Source of the DNA: Pseudomonas beijingensis
GTDB lineage: Bacteria; Pseudomonadota; Gammaproteobacteria; Pseudomonadales; Pseudomonadaceae
Direction: 5' to 3'
Assembly (NCBI RefSeq): GCF_030687295.1
Contig: NZ_CP117425.1
Span: forward strand, 682,001-746,000
Length of the DNA: 64,000 nt
The position numbers were made by a program, and so were the translations under genes. This document shows, one piece after another, positions 41,801 through 50,824 of this stretch. The notes beneath the pieces are model-generated. The model searched no databases. It worked only from the letters and a program-made list of their open reading frames with translations, and was not told the origin of the DNA. Numbering within the stretch: the first letter of the stretch is position 1; the number at the start of each line of letters is the position of its first letter.

Positions 41801-42485
41801 CAGCGAACAGGCCCTCGATTTTTCCACGGTGATCGCGTCGACCGTGCACGACATGAAAAACTCCCTGACCTTGCTCATGCAGGCGCATGGGCAATGGCTC
41901 GAGCGCTTGCCCGAATCCGAGCGGCAGACCTCGGAGCAAGGTGTCATTGAGTTCGAGTTCGCCCATCTCAATGGCCTCATGGTGCAGTTGCTGGGGCTGT
42001 ACAAGCTCGGCGTCAACCAGTTGCCGTTGCACCCGGCCTACCATGAGCTGGACGATTTCATCGAGGCGCAACTGGCCGGTCATCAGGATGTGTTCCGCAG
42101 CCGCGGGATCATGGCCACCTACGACGTCGATCCGCTCAGCCCCTTGGGCTTTTTCGACCGTGAGCTGGTGGCCTCGGTGCTCGACAACTGCATCAACAAC
42201 GCCATTCGCCATGCGCGCCAGGCGCTGTTGATCAGTGTGAGCGACGAAGCCGGGCAACTGGTGCTGACCATCAACGACGACGGCGACGGTTACCCGCCAG
42301 AAATGATCGAGCGTCAGGCCGAGTATGTGCAGGGCATCAACCACAGCAGCGGCAGCACCGGGCTGGGCCTGTACTTCGCCGCGCGGATCGCCGGCCTGCA
42401 CCAGCGCGGCGGCGTGAGCGGGCGGACCGAGATTGCCAATGGCGGTGTGTTGGGCGGTGGGGTGTTCCGGCTTTATCTGCCCTGA
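41793..42485 (+). CDS. Sensor histidine kinase (soluble, no input domain)
   Basis: A 230-residue kinase overlapping the TPR response regulator gene (ATGAATGA). Phospho-acceptor region STVHDMKNSLTLLMQ, N box LDNCINNAIRHAR, G1 box INDDGDGYPPE and G2 box SGSTGLGLYFAARIA are all present. There is no membrane segment or obvious sensor domain, so the input must come from a partner protein. Its partner is presumably the adjacent receiver-TPR protein. The pair precedes the flagellar genes in this chromosome, but a role in motility is only a positional guess. Confidence 0.88.
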   Translation: MNDSEQALDFSTVIASTVHDMKNSLTLLMQAHGQWLERLPESERQTSEQGVIEFEFAHLNGLMVQLLGLYKLGVNQLPLHPAYHELDDFIEAQLAGHQDVFRSRGIMATYDVDPLSPLGFFDRELVASVLDNCINNAIRHARQALLISVSDEAGQLVLTINDDGDGYPPEMIERQAEYVQGINHSSGSTGLGLYFAARIAGLHQRGGVSGRTEIANGGVLGGGVFRLYLP

Positions 42486-42525
42486 ACATGCCCTCCATAA
42501 ATACCCCTGTCACCACAAATCCCCT

Positions 42526-42612
42526 TGTGGGAGCGGGCTTGCTCGCGAAAGCGGTGCATCAGTAACATTTGCTGACTGATATACCGCTTTCGCGAGCAAG
42601 CCCGCTCCCACA
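42526..42612. repeat. REP pair downstream of the histidine kinase gene
   Basis: TGTGGGAGCGGGCTTGCTCG and its inverted copy CGAGCAAGCCCGCTCCCACA flank a 40-bp spacer whose ends (AAAGCGGTG / ATACCGCTTT) extend the pairing. Confidence 0.88.
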
Positions 42613-42720
42613 TTTTCCGCACTCGGTGTTTATTGCCTCCGGGCGCTTGATATTCCGAACAGCCGGAGCCTATTTTGTACGGGTTGCCGTTCGCGGCTCG
42701 CACATAACAAGGATTGCGTC

Positions 42721-44065
42721 ATGACGACCGATGGCCAGCGTTCACTCGCGCAGCGACTGACGGGCATTGATGAGATTGAATGTGTCACGCCGGATTTGAA
42801 TGGCGTGCCGCGGGGCAAGGTGATGACTGCCGAGGGTTTCCTCGAAGGCCGGCGGTTGCAGCTGGCGCGAGGCGTGCTGCTGCAATGCATCATGGGCGGT
42901 TATCCGCCGTCGCGTTTCTACGGCAGCGACGACGGCGACCTGGCGCTGGTGGCCGACCCGAAACAGATCCACCGCCTGCCCTGGAGCCAGCAGCCCCGTG
43001 CCCTGGCAATCTGCGACGCCGACGAACTGACCGGAGAAAGCTCCCGGCTCTCGACGCGCGGCCAGCTCAAGGCCGTTGTCGCACGTTATGCCGCCCTTGG
43101 CCTGGCGCCGGTGGTGGCGACCGAGCTGGAATTCTTCGTGTTCGCCCCCAACCCCGACCCGACCCAGCCGTTCCAGCCGCCAATGGGCCTGGATGGACGT
43201 CGCGAAGACGGCCACTCGGCATTCAGCATCAGTTCCAACAATGGCCTGCGCCCGTTCTTCAGTTGAAGTCTATGCCTGCATGGCAGCGCTGGGCTTGCCT
43301 CGCGACACCTTCATGCATGAAATGGGCGTGAGCCAGTTCGAGATCAATCTGCTCCACGGCGATCCTTTACTGCTGGCCGACCAGACGTTCCTGTTCAAGC
43401 ACCTGCTCAAGGAAGTGGCCCTCAAGCACGGCCTGACCGTGGTCTGCATGGCCAAGCCCCTGGCCCACACGCCGGGCAGTTCGATGCATATCCACCAGAG
43501 CGTCGTCGAGGCGAGCAGCGGCCGCAACGTCTTCAGCGACGAAGCGGGTGAACCGACGGCCGCGTTCCGGCATTTTATCGGGGGGCAACAGGCGTGCCTG
43601 GCGGACTTCACCGCGTTGTTCGCGCCGAACGTGAATTCTTACCAGCGCCTGTGCCACCCGTTCGCCTCACCGAACAATGCCTGCTGGTCCCATGACAATC
43701 GTTCGGCCGGCCTGCGGATCCCTGCCAGCTCGCCGGTGGCCCGGCGGGTCGAGAATCGCTTGCCCGGGGCCGATGCCAACCCCTACCTGGCGATCGCCGC
43801 CAGCCTGGCCGCCGGGCTGTATGGGATCGAACATCACCTGGAGCCGAGCGCGGCGATCCAGGGCGAATTCGAAGTGCCGGATAATCTGTCGCTGCCATGT
43901 ACCTTGCATGCCGCCCTGGAGCGTCTGAAGCGTAGTCATCTGGCGAAGGAACTGTTCGGCACGGAGTTCATCGAAGGCTACATCGCTTCCAAGACCCTGG
44001 AGCTGACCAGCTTCTTCGATGAAATCACCCCCTGGGAGCGACGTGTCCTGGCGGCCCAGGCATAA
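42721..44065 (+). pseudogene. Glutamine synthetase family (gamma-glutamylpolyamine synthetase-like), frameshifted
   Basis: The first frame (42721-43266, 181 residues) carries the GS beta-grasp domain (IDEIECVTPDLNGVPRGKVM) and the start of the catalytic domain (VVATELEFFVF). It stops just after NGLRPFFS. Removing one T from TT at 43263-43264 joins it to the second frame, which continues EVYACMAALGLPRDTFMHEM, GSSMHIHQS, NRSAGLRIP and ends at 44065, about 447 residues. PauA/PuuA-type enzymes glutamylate polyamines or other amines. An MFS transporter follows. As given, neither half would be active; real mutation or sequence error. Confidence 0.85.
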
Positions 44066-44135
44066 AGAACCGCCGCATTCGGGCTATCTTCAACAGATAG
44101 CCCTTACTCACCGCAAGGAGCCGCTCGGAACGCCG

Positions 44136-45497
44136 ATGCGCCAAATCTGGAAACCTTTTCGAGCGCTTTATTTCGCCTCGCTGATGATGTTGATCGGCTC
44201 GGGCCTCTTGAGTACTTACCTGGCCTTGCGCCTGGCCGCCGACCATGTGGACAGCCTCTGGGTCGGTGCGCTGATGGCCGCCAACTATTTCGGCCTGGTG
44301 CTGGGTGGCAAGATCGGCCATCGGCTGATCGCCCGCGTCGGGCACATCCGCGCCTATTCGGCCTGCGCCGGGATCGTCGGGGCGGCGGTGCTGGGCCATG
44401 GCCTGGTGGACTGGCTGCCGGCCTGGATCGTGCTGCGGATGATCGTCGGCCTGGGCATGATGTGCCAGTACATGGTCATCGAGAGCTGGCTCAACGAACA
44501 GGCCGATGCCAAGCAACGTGGCGTGGTGTTCAGTGGCTACATGATCGCCTCCTACTTGGGCCTGGTGCTGGGCCAGTTGATCCTGGTCATGCACCCGTCC
44601 CTGGGGCTTGAGCTGCTGATGCTGGTGGCGCTGTGCTTTGCCTTGTGCCTGGTGCCGGTGACACTGACCCGGCGAATTCACCCGGCGGCGCTGCATCCGG
44701 CGCCCATGGAGCCGCGCTTCTTCATCAAGCGGGTGCCGCAGTCATTGAGTACGGTGCTGGGCTCCGGGCTGATCGTCGGCTCGTTCTATGGCCTGGCGCC
44801 CCTATATGCCTCTCAGCAGGGCCTGTCGACCGAGCAGGTCGGTCTGTTCATGGGGAGCTGCATCTTTGCCGGGTTGCTGGTTCAGTGGCCTCTGGGCTGG
44901 CTGTCTGACCGTTACGACCGGGCGCTGCTGATTCGCTGCTTTGCGCTGGTCCTGACGATCTGTGCACTGCCGTTGGCGATTCTTCCGACGGTGCCGTTGG
45001 AGGTGCTGTTCGTCGCCGGGTTCTTCTGTTCGCTGGTGCAGTTCTGCCTGTATCCGCTGGCGGTAGCCTTTTCCAACGACCACGTCGAAGCTGATCGAAG
45101 GGTGTCCCTGACTGCGATGCTGTTGGTGACCTATGGCGTTGGCGCCAGTATCGGGCCGCTGGTGGCCGGCGTGCTGATGAAGATGTTCGGCAGTCAGATG
45201 CTCTACGGCTTTTTCGCCTTCTTCGCCTTGGTACTGGTGTGGCGGATCCGGCCGAAAGCAGTGACCAACCTGCATCAGGTCGATGACGCGCCGCTGCATC
45301 ACGTGGCAATGCCGGACAGTATGTCGAGTTCGCCTTTGGTGGCGTGCCTCGATCCGCGGGTGGACGAGCAAGTGGTCCAGGAGCAGATGCAGACGCCGAT
45401 CAATCCGGAGGTGGAGCCCGAGCCCGCCACTGAGACCGCGGCGGAAGCTGAAGTGCAGGACCCTGAGCCCCCCAGCTTTACCCAGGCCAGGCCTTGA
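44136..45497 (+). CDS. MFS transporter (YcaD-like)
   Basis: A 453-residue inner-membrane carrier with twelve hydrophobic segments. It begins MRQIWKPFRALYFASLMMLI with AAGGAG 15 bp upstream. Motifs include the loop between helices 2 and 3 (LGGKIGHRLIARVGHIRAYS) and its counterpart WPLGWLSDRYDRALLIR. The C-terminal 70 residues are a hydrophilic, proline- and glutamate-rich tail (EPEPATETAAEAEVQDPEPP) likely in the cytoplasm. The substrate is unknown; the preceding glutamine-synthetase-like gene hints at an amine or amino-acid derivative, but that is weak. Confidence 0.88.
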   Translation: MRQIWKPFRALYFASLMMLIGSGLLSTYLALRLAADHVDSLWVGALMAANYFGLVLGGKIGHRLIARVGHIRAYSACAGIVGAAVLGHGLVDWLPAWIVLRMIVGLGMMCQYMVIESWLNEQADAKQRGVVFSGYMIASYLGLVLGQLILVMHPSLGLELLMLVALCFALCLVPVTLTRRIHPAALHPAPMEPRFFIKRVPQSLSTVLGSGLIVGSFYGLAPLYASQQGLSTEQVGLFMGSCIFAGLLVQWPLGWLSDRYDRALLIRCFALVLTICALPLAILPTVPLEVLFVAGFFCSLVQFCLYPLAVAFSNDHVEADRRVSLTAMLLVTYGVGASIGPLVAGVLMKMFGSQMLYGFFAFFALVLVWRIRPKAVTNLHQVDDAPLHHVAMPDSMSSSPLVACLDPRVDEQVVQEQMQTPINPEVEPEPATETAAEAEVQDPEPPSFTQARP

Positions 45498-45512
45498 AAC
45501 AGACATAAAAAA

Positions 45513-45547
45513 ACGGGCAGTCACCGCAAGGGACTGCCCGTTTTTTT
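45513..45547. terminator. Bidirectional terminator between the MFS gene and ycgR
   Basis: AAAAAAACGGGCAGTC and GACTGCCCGTTTTTTT form a near-perfect stem with A- and T-tracts on both sides, serving both convergent genes. Confidence 0.93.
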
Positions 45548-45559
45548 ATGGCTCGACGA

Positions 45560-46306
45560 TCAGAGGTCGTCTTTATCGAAGCGCCGCGCTTCGCGCTGGA
45601 GCTGGTAGACGAACCGCTCGACCTGCCGTTGCACCAGGCCACTGATGTTGTGGAAGCGTACGCCGGCGAACGTGGTGTTGATCCTTTCTTCGAAATGCAG
45701 GTAACGCAGCTCCACCGGGGCGATCATGTTGCCAAACGGCAGGGCCGCGATGAAGCGCTCGTACACCTGGCCCAATTGCAAACGTTCGGTGATATCGCCG
45801 TCGAAACGCAGCTTGCAACCGGTGGCGGAAATGTCCAGCAGCTTGCCGTCCACGGGGGACTTGAGCTTGTCGCCGCCCAGTTCAACGCTCACTAGTTGCG
45901 CCAGTTTCAGGGCGGCACGGAAGGCGTTGCGACGTTGGTGGTAGACCACTTCGTCGGGCAGGGCGCCGCGATAGCAACGACCGTCGCTGGACTCATCAAT
46001 GGTCAGCGGACCCTTGCCATCCCAGGCGATGCGCACGCCGTCATGGAACCCCTCGACGCGAAACGGCTCGCCGGCCAGCAGGAAACGCTCGCCGTCCCGG
46101 GGAATCATTTCATCCAGGGCGATGGAATTGGTCTCGCGATCGACGTTGACCAGATAGCTCTGGAAGCGCTGGGTACGTTCATGGAAGGTGATGATCAGCG
46201 GGTCGTGGCTATCTTGCAGCATCCGCAGGTTGCCGGAGATTTCCAGGGGCGTGGTGAGGACCTTGGGGGGCTGCGGAGCATCATCCGCGTTTGAGGCATT
46301 GAACAC
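45560..46306 (-). CDS. ycgR: Flagellar brake protein YcgR (PilZ, c-di-GMP receptor)
   Basis: A 248-residue protein. An N-terminal YcgR domain (residues 1-115; [20 protein letters not shown]) precedes a PilZ domain whose c-di-GMP motif is complete: QRRNAFR (RxxxR) and [11 protein letters not shown] (DxSxxG). When bound to c-di-GMP it contacts the flagellar motor and slows rotation. Downstream of flgM-flgN on the same strand, as in other pseudomonads; probably part of the same late flagellar transcript, with a 92-bp gap to flgN. The gene is intact. Confidence 0.94.
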   Translation of the reverse strand: MFNASNADDAPQPPKVLTTPLEISGNLRMLQDSHDPLIITFHERTQRFQSYLVNVDRETNSIALDEMIPRDGERFLLAGEPFRVEGFHDGVRIAWDGKGPLTIDESSDGRCYRGALPDEVVYHQRRNAFRAALKLAQLVSVELGGDKLKSPVDGKLLDISATGCKLRFDGDITERLQLGQVYERFIAALPFGNMIAPVELRYLHFEERINTTFAGVRFHNISGLVQRQVERFVYQLQREARRFDKDDL

Positions 46307-46398
46307 GGTGGGTCAATCTCCAGGCAAAATACGACTACGAATAGCCAGCATTTTGCCAGCATGTATCGCGCGTTGATAGAGCGAAGGCATTGTTCGTT

Positions 46399-46866
46399 TC
46401 ATGCCTGGCTGAGCGGGCGGTGCTTGACCATTCGGGCCGTCGAACCGCTAGCGTCATACAGCGTCGGGATCTCGCCACCGTTGAGAATACGCAACTGGTT
46501 GGCGGTGGCGGCCTGCTGCATCAGGATCGACTGGCCGTTGCGGGCGTTGGTCGCCTGGCATTGGGCGAGCAGGTCGTTGAGTACGTTGCTCTGGGACCGC
46601 AACTGGTCGCCGAGGGTCGACTGGGCAGCCAACTGCTCAAGGCCGTCATGACTGGCGGGCAGGTTGAGGCTGGCGAGGATCTCGCTGCGCTTGCGGCCAT
46701 GCTGGTCGAGCAAGATGATCAGTGCCTGTTTTTGCGCCAGGATATTTTCCAGCAAAGGCATGTCACGACCGTGCAGGGCCACGGATTCGGCCTGCAATAG
46801 CTCCAGCAATTGTTGCGCTGGAACGAAGTCGTCGATGATCAGTTGCAATAAATGAGTGTCGTGCAT
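46399..46866 (-). CDS. flgN: Flagellar export chaperone FlgN
   Basis: A 155-residue, mainly helical protein starting MHDTHLLQLIIDDFVPAQQL. It chaperones the hook-filament junction proteins FlgK and FlgL for the flagellar export apparatus. The family is recognised from the helical pattern (LAQKQALIILLDQHGRKRSE, LLAQCQATNARNGQSILMQQ) and from its place directly after flgM. The 47-bp gap to flgM suggests cotranscription from the sigma-28 promoter in front of flgM. Confidence 0.9.
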   Translation of the reverse strand: MHDTHLLQLIIDDFVPAQQLLELLQAESVALHGRDMPLLENILAQKQALIILLDQHGRKRSEILASLNLPASHDGLEQLAAQSTLGDQLRSQSNVLNDLLAQCQATNARNGQSILMQQAATANQLRILNGGEIPTLYDASGSTARMVKHRPLSQA

Positions 46867-46913
46867 GGCTGGCCTTGGGTCTTAGCGTCCAAAAGCCTCG
46901 CGCAGGCGGCGGC

Positions 46914-47231
46914 CTAGCGCTGGGCTTCGAAGTTGAGCAGTTTGCTGGCTACGCGGTTGCTGTCGACTTTGTAGCTGCCATCGGCGATGGCTGCTTTCAA
47001 CTCGGCCACGCGGGCGTTGTCGACGACAGGTTGATCGCGCAGCTTGTCAGTGACCTTCTGCAACTGCTGAGCCTCATTGCTGAGGTGTACCGACTCCCCG
47101 TTGCTGACCTTTTCGGCAGGCGTGGACAGCGGCGCGGATTTGTCGGTTTCGACGGTTTCCTTGGTGGCGCTGGTACGCGTAGTGCCTGTCAGCGGTGAAG
47201 AGCTGTTTAAACGATTGAAATCGATGACCAT
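46914..47231 (-). CDS. flgM: Anti-sigma-28 factor FlgM
   Basis: A 105-residue protein that binds FliA until it is exported through the completed hook. It begins [20 protein letters not shown]. The C-terminal FliA-binding region ([49 protein letters not shown]) matches the family. Its own promoter has a FliA consensus (47268-47294), the expected feedback loop: FliA drives its own inhibitor. AGAGG precedes the ATG. Confidence 0.94.
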   Translation of the reverse strand: MVIDFNRLNSSSPLTGTTRTSATKETVETDKSAPLSTPAEKVSNGESVHLSNEAQQLQKVTDKLRDQPVVDNARVAELKAAIADGSYKVDSNRVASKLLNFEAQR

Positions 47232-47267
47232 GGTAAAAAACCTCTGGGTATTTGGACGCTTGCCATG

Positions 47268-47294
47268 TTTTCGGCCATCCCCAAAAAAACTTTA
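47268..47294 (-). promoter_or_regulatory. Sigma-28 (FliA) promoter of flgM
   Basis: On the minus strand TAAA (47294-47291), a 15-bp spacer, then GCCGAAAA (47275-47268). This is the FliA consensus TAAA-N15-GCCGATAA with one mismatch, ending 37 bp before the flgM start. Confidence 0.85.
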
Positions 47295-47403
47295 GGCTCA
47301 TTTGTTCAATGAACGTGCGCACGTCTGCGCTTGCCTTTGCGTAAGGCACAGTCTAGGGAACACCGGGATCAAGCGCCAGCTTTCTACCTCCTCTATCGGG
47401 TCA

Positions 47404-48168
47404 TTACATCGCCACTTCCACTTGGCCTGGAGCCATCACTTGCGCCTTGATGACGCGCTGGGAATTAAGGTTTTTTACCCGTATCTGCTCACGCATGCCG
47501 CCGTTGGACAGGGCCTCGCCGGGCATCCGCACGGCAAGAGAGCCGCTACGGGCGGTGATGACCACCTGGTCACCCTTGCGGACCACCTCGGCCTGTTCCA
47601 GGTGCACCAGCGTCACGACCTGATCGGCGACCATTGGTCGGACAAGTTTCTGCCCGATGGCTTGATCGACAGAGGTCAGGAAACCCTGGGTGATCTGGCT
47701 GATGTCCCGTTCGCGCAACATCACGTCCTGGGGCTCGACGATCCCGGCCCGCTTGAGTGGACGGGTGGTGGTGACGATTTCCCGGAACAGGCGCACTTGA
47801 GCGGGCACGAACACCGTCCAGGGCGCGGCACTGTCACAACGAACCTTCACCGTGACGCGGCCCAGGGGCCGGGCCGGGCTCTCCAGCGACGCAGTCAATT
47901 CCTTGTCACACATGGGCATGCGCAAGCGCGGGTCGAGCTGGTTGACTTCGATTTCGTAACGACCTTCGGTTTGACTGCTTGCCAGATAGTCTTCTACGGT
48001 GAATTCAAGAAAGCCCTGAGTGACGCCGATAAGGAGATCAGGCAAGGTAACCGGAGCCGCCGCAAGGGCAGGACTGCCCGAAGTGAACAGGCAGGCAGCC
48101 AGCAGTGCACCGAGCCAGTGGCGGCAATGAGTGGTCAGGCGTCGAGAAAATGTCGTTTGTGCGTTCAT
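47404..48168 (-). CDS. flgA: Flagellar P-ring assembly chaperone FlgA
   Basis: A 254-residue periplasmic protein with a signal peptide (HWLGALLAACLFTSGSPALA). The SAF-like region is recognisable by RPLKRAGIVEPQDVMLRERD and the closing VKNLNSQRVIKAQVMAPGQV. FlgA helps FlgI polymerise into the P ring. It is upstream of flgM on the same strand and divergent from cheV. The ATG at 48168 has no obvious ribosome site, and a sigma-54-like element lies only 12 bp before it, so the true start may be further in. Confidence 0.92.
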   Translation of the reverse strand: MNAQTTFSRRLTTHCRHWLGALLAACLFTSGSPALAAAPVTLPDLLIGVTQGFLEFTVEDYLASSQTEGRYEIEVNQLDPRLRMPMCDKELTASLESPARPLGRVTVKVRCDSAAPWTVFVPAQVRLFREIVTTTRPLKRAGIVEPQDVMLRERDISQITQGFLTSVDQAIGQKLVRPMVADQVVTLVHLEQAEVVRKGDQVVITARSGSLAVRMPGEALSNGGMREQIRVKNLNSQRVIKAQVMAPGQVEVAM

Positions 48169-48179
48169 GCCGGTTCAAT

Positions 48180-48195
48180 AGCAAGCCCCGTGCCG
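48180..48195 (-). promoter_or_regulatory. Sigma-54-like element upstream of flgA
   Basis: On the minus strand CGGCACGGGGCTTGCT carries GG and GC twelve bases apart, as RpoN promoters require (consensus TGGCAC-N5-TTGC). flgA is RpoN/FleQ-dependent in Pseudomonas. The expected start of transcription would fall almost on the annotated flgA ATG. Confidence 0.6.
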
Positions 48196-48246
48196 TTTAG
48201 TGATGAATGCGCGTCGGACACATTAGCGTTAGGTAGGAGTCAGGGC

Positions 48247-49173
48247 ATGGCGGGAGTAATGGATTCGGTAAACCAGCGCACTCAGCTGGTCGGTCAGAAT
48301 CGCCTGGAGCTGTTGTTGTTCCGTCTCGACGGCCAACAAATGTACGGGATCAACGTATTCAAGGTTCGCGAGGTGCTGCAATGCCCCAAGCTGACCCTGA
48401 TGCCCAAGTCCAGCCCCGTCGTGTGCGGTGTGGCCAATATCCGCGGTGCGACCATTCCGATTCTCGACCTGGCGATGGCGACCGGCTCCGGTCGGTTGCT
48501 GGACCAGAGCAATCCGTTTGTGATCATCACCGAGTACAACACCAAGACCCAGGGGTTCCTGGTGCGCTCGGTGGAGCGCATCGTCAACATGAACTGGGAA
48601 GAGATCCATCCACCGCCCAAGGGCACCGGCCGCGATCACTACCTGACGGCGGTGACCCGGGTCGATAACCAGTTGGTGGAAATCATCGACGTGGAGAAAA
48701 TCCTCGCCGAAGTGGCGCCCACGCCGGAAGCGATTTCCGTGGGGGTGGTGGATGCCGAGACCCAGCACAAGGCGATTTCGCTGCGAGTGTTGACCGTCGA
48801 TGATTCTTCGGTGGCCCGCAAGCAGGTGACCCGTTGCCTGCAAACGGTCGGCGTCGAGGTGGTGGCGTTGAACGACGGGCGACAGGCGCTGGATTACCTG
48901 CGCAAGCTGGTCGACGAGGGCAAGAAGCCTGAGGAAGAATTCCTGATGATGATCTCCGACATTGAGATGCCGGAAATGGACGGCTACACCCTGACCTCGG
49001 AAATCCGCAGCGATCCGCGCATGCAAAAGCTGCACATCATCTTGCATACTTCGTTGTCTGGTGTTTTCAACCAGGCGATGGTCAAGAAGGTCGGTGCCGA
49101 CGATTTCCTGGCAAAATTCCGCCCCGATGACCTGGCGTCCCGGGTCGTCGAACGGATCAAAGCAGCAGAATAA
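48247..49173 (+). CDS. cheV: Chemotaxis coupling protein CheV (CheW-receiver fusion)
   Basis: A 308-residue fusion. The CheW domain (residues 15-165; LLLFRLDGQQMYGINVFKVR, VCGVANIRGATIPILDLAMA) couples receptors to CheA. The C-terminal receiver domain (about 175-305; LRVLTVDDSSVARKQVTRCL, phospho-Asp in MMISDIEMPEMDGY, Lys in DFLAKF) allows feedback phosphorylation. The open frame extends far upstream into flgA antisense, but ATG 48247 with TAGGAG 8 bp before it is the proper start. It is followed by cheR 59 bp later. Confidence 0.95.
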   Translation: MAGVMDSVNQRTQLVGQNRLELLLFRLDGQQMYGINVFKVREVLQCPKLTLMPKSSPVVCGVANIRGATIPILDLAMATGSGRLLDQSNPFVIITEYNTKTQGFLVRSVERIVNMNWEEIHPPPKGTGRDHYLTAVTRVDNQLVEIIDVEKILAEVAPTPEAISVGVVDAETQHKAISLRVLTVDDSSVARKQVTRCLQTVGVEVVALNDGRQALDYLRKLVDEGKKPEEEFLMMISDIEMPEMDGYTLTSEIRSDPRMQKLHIILHTSLSGVFNQAMVKKVGADDFLAKFRPDDLASRVVERIKAAE

Positions 49174-49232
49174 AGTAGAAGGTCGGGCGCGTTGTGCGCC
49201 CGGCAAGTCAACACGATGAAAGAGGCGGTATC

Positions 49233-50060
49233 TTGTCTACGGGTAATTTGGATTTCGAACAGTTCCGGGTCTTCCTGGAAAAAGCCTGTGGCATCTTGCT
49301 TGGTGAAAACAAGCAATACCTGGTGTCGAGCCGTCTCAATAAGTTGATGGAGCAACAGGGCCTCAAGTCATTGGGCGAGCTGGTGCAGCGTATCCAGACC
49401 CAGCCGCGCAGTGGCTTGCGCGAGATGGTGGTGGATGCCATGACTACCAACGAAACCCTATGGTTTCGTGACACCTATCCGTTCGAGGTGCTGAAGAACA
49501 AAGTGCTGCCGGCCGCCATCAAGGCCAGCCCGGGCCAGCGCCTACGGATCTGGTCGGCGGCCTGTTCGTCGGGGCAGGAACCCTATTCGCTGTCGATGTC
49601 CATCGATGAGTTCGAACGCTCCAACCTCGGCCAGTTGAAAGGCGGCGTGCAGATCGTCGCCACCGACCTGTCCGGGACCATGCTCAATAACTGCAAGACC
49701 GGCGAGTACGACAGCCTGGCCATCGGCCGTGGCTTGTCGCCGGACCGCCTGCAACGCTACTTCGACCCCAAAGGGCCGGGCAAATGGGTGGTCAAGGCGC
49801 CGATCAAGAGCCGGGTGGAGTTCCGCTCGTTCAACCTGCTGGACAGCTACGCCAGCCTGGGCAAGTTCGACATCGTGTTTTGCCGTAACGTGCTGATCTA
49901 CTTCTCCGCCGAAGTGAAGAAGGACATCCTGCTGCGCATCCACGGCACGCTCAAGCCGGGCGGCTACCTGTTCCTCGGCGCCTCCGAGGCGTTGAACGGT
50001 TTGCCGGATCATTACCAGATGGTCCAGTGCAGCCCGGGGATCATCTACCAGGCGAAGTGA
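49233..50060 (+). CDS. cheR: Chemotaxis methyltransferase CheR
   Basis: A 275-residue S-adenosylmethionine-dependent methyltransferase that methylates glutamates on chemoreceptors. An N-terminal helical domain (STGNLDFEQFRVFLEKACGI) is followed by the SAM-binding core (LRIWSAACSSGQEPYSLSM, VATDLSG, FDIVFCRNVLIYF). The start is taken as TTG 49233 because homologues begin at STGNLDFEQF and an AGAGGCGG lies 6 bp upstream; an ATG further up (49216) is out of frame. Cotranscribed with cheV; a terminator follows. Confidence 0.93.
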   Translation: MSTGNLDFEQFRVFLEKACGILLGENKQYLVSSRLNKLMEQQGLKSLGELVQRIQTQPRSGLREMVVDAMTTNETLWFRDTYPFEVLKNKVLPAAIKASPGQRLRIWSAACSSGQEPYSLSMSIDEFERSNLGQLKGGVQIVATDLSGTMLNNCKTGEYDSLAIGRGLSPDRLQRYFDPKGPGKWVVKAPIKSRVEFRSFNLLDSYASLGKFDIVFCRNVLIYFSAEVKKDILLRIHGTLKPGGYLFLGASEALNGLPDHYQMVQCSPGIIYQAK

Positions 50061-50083
50061 TTGGCTTGGGTTGTCAAAAAAAG

Positions 50084-50114
50084 CGGGAGTCCCCACGGGG
50101 CTCCCGTTTTTTTG
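50084..50114 (+). terminator. Terminator after cheR
   Basis: GCGGGAGTCCCCACGGGGCT followed by CCCGTTTTTTT forms a GGGAG/CTCCC-based hairpin with flanking A-run and T-run. Confidence 0.88.
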
Positions 50115-50148
50115 CCTGCCAGTTTTTTCCAGTACACCACAGCCTCCT

Positions 50149-50229
50149 GTGGGAGCGAGCTTGCTCGCGATAGGCAGACGATTCAATTTTGACTGACACA
50201 CCGCCATCGCGAGCAAGCTCGCTCCCACA
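50149..50229. repeat. REP pair between cheR and flgB
   Basis: TGTGGGAGCGAGCTTGCTCG and the inverted TCGCGAGCAAGCTCGCTCCC copy, 30 bp apart. Confidence 0.88.
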
Positions 50230-50354
50230 TTTGATCTTCATTGCCTGGGTGAAAGCGGCAGAAAAGCGGCAGCCGGCGGAAACCGATTGCCGCTTTTCTG
50301 GCATTGCCGCCTTGCCGGTGCCCGCAAAGCCCCGGTTTATGGGGTTTTTGAAAG

Positions 50355-50370
50355 TGGCACGACGCTTGCT
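50355..50370 (+). promoter_or_regulatory. Sigma-54 (RpoN) promoter of flgBCDE
   Basis: TGGCACGACGCTTGCT matches the -24/-12 consensus TGGCAC-N5-TTGCT exactly, 44 bp before the flgB ATG. In Pseudomonas the flgB operon is class III, needing RpoN with FleR; any FleR site would be upstream or downstream and is not visible by eye. Confidence 0.93.
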
Positions 50371-50413
50371 TTAGCCGTCGTACGTACATTCTGGTCACCC
50401 AAAGGTTTCCGAC

Positions 50414-50821
50414 ATGAGCATCAGCTTCGATAAAGCGCTCGGTATCCACGAAAAGGCCCTGGGCTTCCGCGCCCAACGTGCCGAAGTCCTGGCCAACAAC
50501 ATCGCCAACGCCGATACCCCGAACTACAAGGCTCGGGATCTGGACTTCTCCAAAGTGCTCGCCGAGCAGAACGAGAAAGCCAAGAACGGCCATTTCGCCT
50601 TGAACATGACCAACAGTCGTCATATCGAAGCCGAAGGCTTGGGCAATGGCGATGAGTCGCTGATGTATCGCACGCCGATGCAGCCTTCGATCGACCAGAA
50701 CACCGTGGACGCTCAACTGGAACAGTCCAACTACGCGGAAAACTCCGTGAACTTCCAGGCCAGCTTCACCCTGCTCAACAGCAAATTCAAAGGGCTGGTA
50801 TCGGCCCTGCGCGGAGAGTAA
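50414..50821 (+). CDS. flgB: Flagellar basal-body rod protein FlgB
   Basis: Proximal rod protein of 135 residues, exported by the flagellar type-III system without a cleaved signal. The N-terminal rod motif LANNIANADTPNYKARDLDF and a C-terminal coiled segment (YAENSVNFQASFTLLNSKFK) are present. First gene of flgBCDE; 3 bp separate it from flgC. The start MSISFDKALGIHEKALGFR is the family one. Confidence 0.96.
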   Translation: MSISFDKALGIHEKALGFRAQRAEVLANNIANADTPNYKARDLDFSKVLAEQNEKAKNGHFALNMTNSRHIEAEGLGNGDESLMYRTPMQPSIDQNTVDAQLEQSNYAENSVNFQASFTLLNSKFKGLVSALRGE

Positions 50822-50824
50822 GCC

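Noticed and set aside
40193..42485. Assigning the TPR response regulator and kinase to flagellar control
   Set aside because: Only proximity to flagellar genes supports it, and a glutamine synthetase and MFS gene lie between them.
47302..48246. N-terminal 315-codon extension of cheV through flgA
   Set aside because: It is antisense to flgA, while CheV homologues start near 48247, where a good ribosome site is present.
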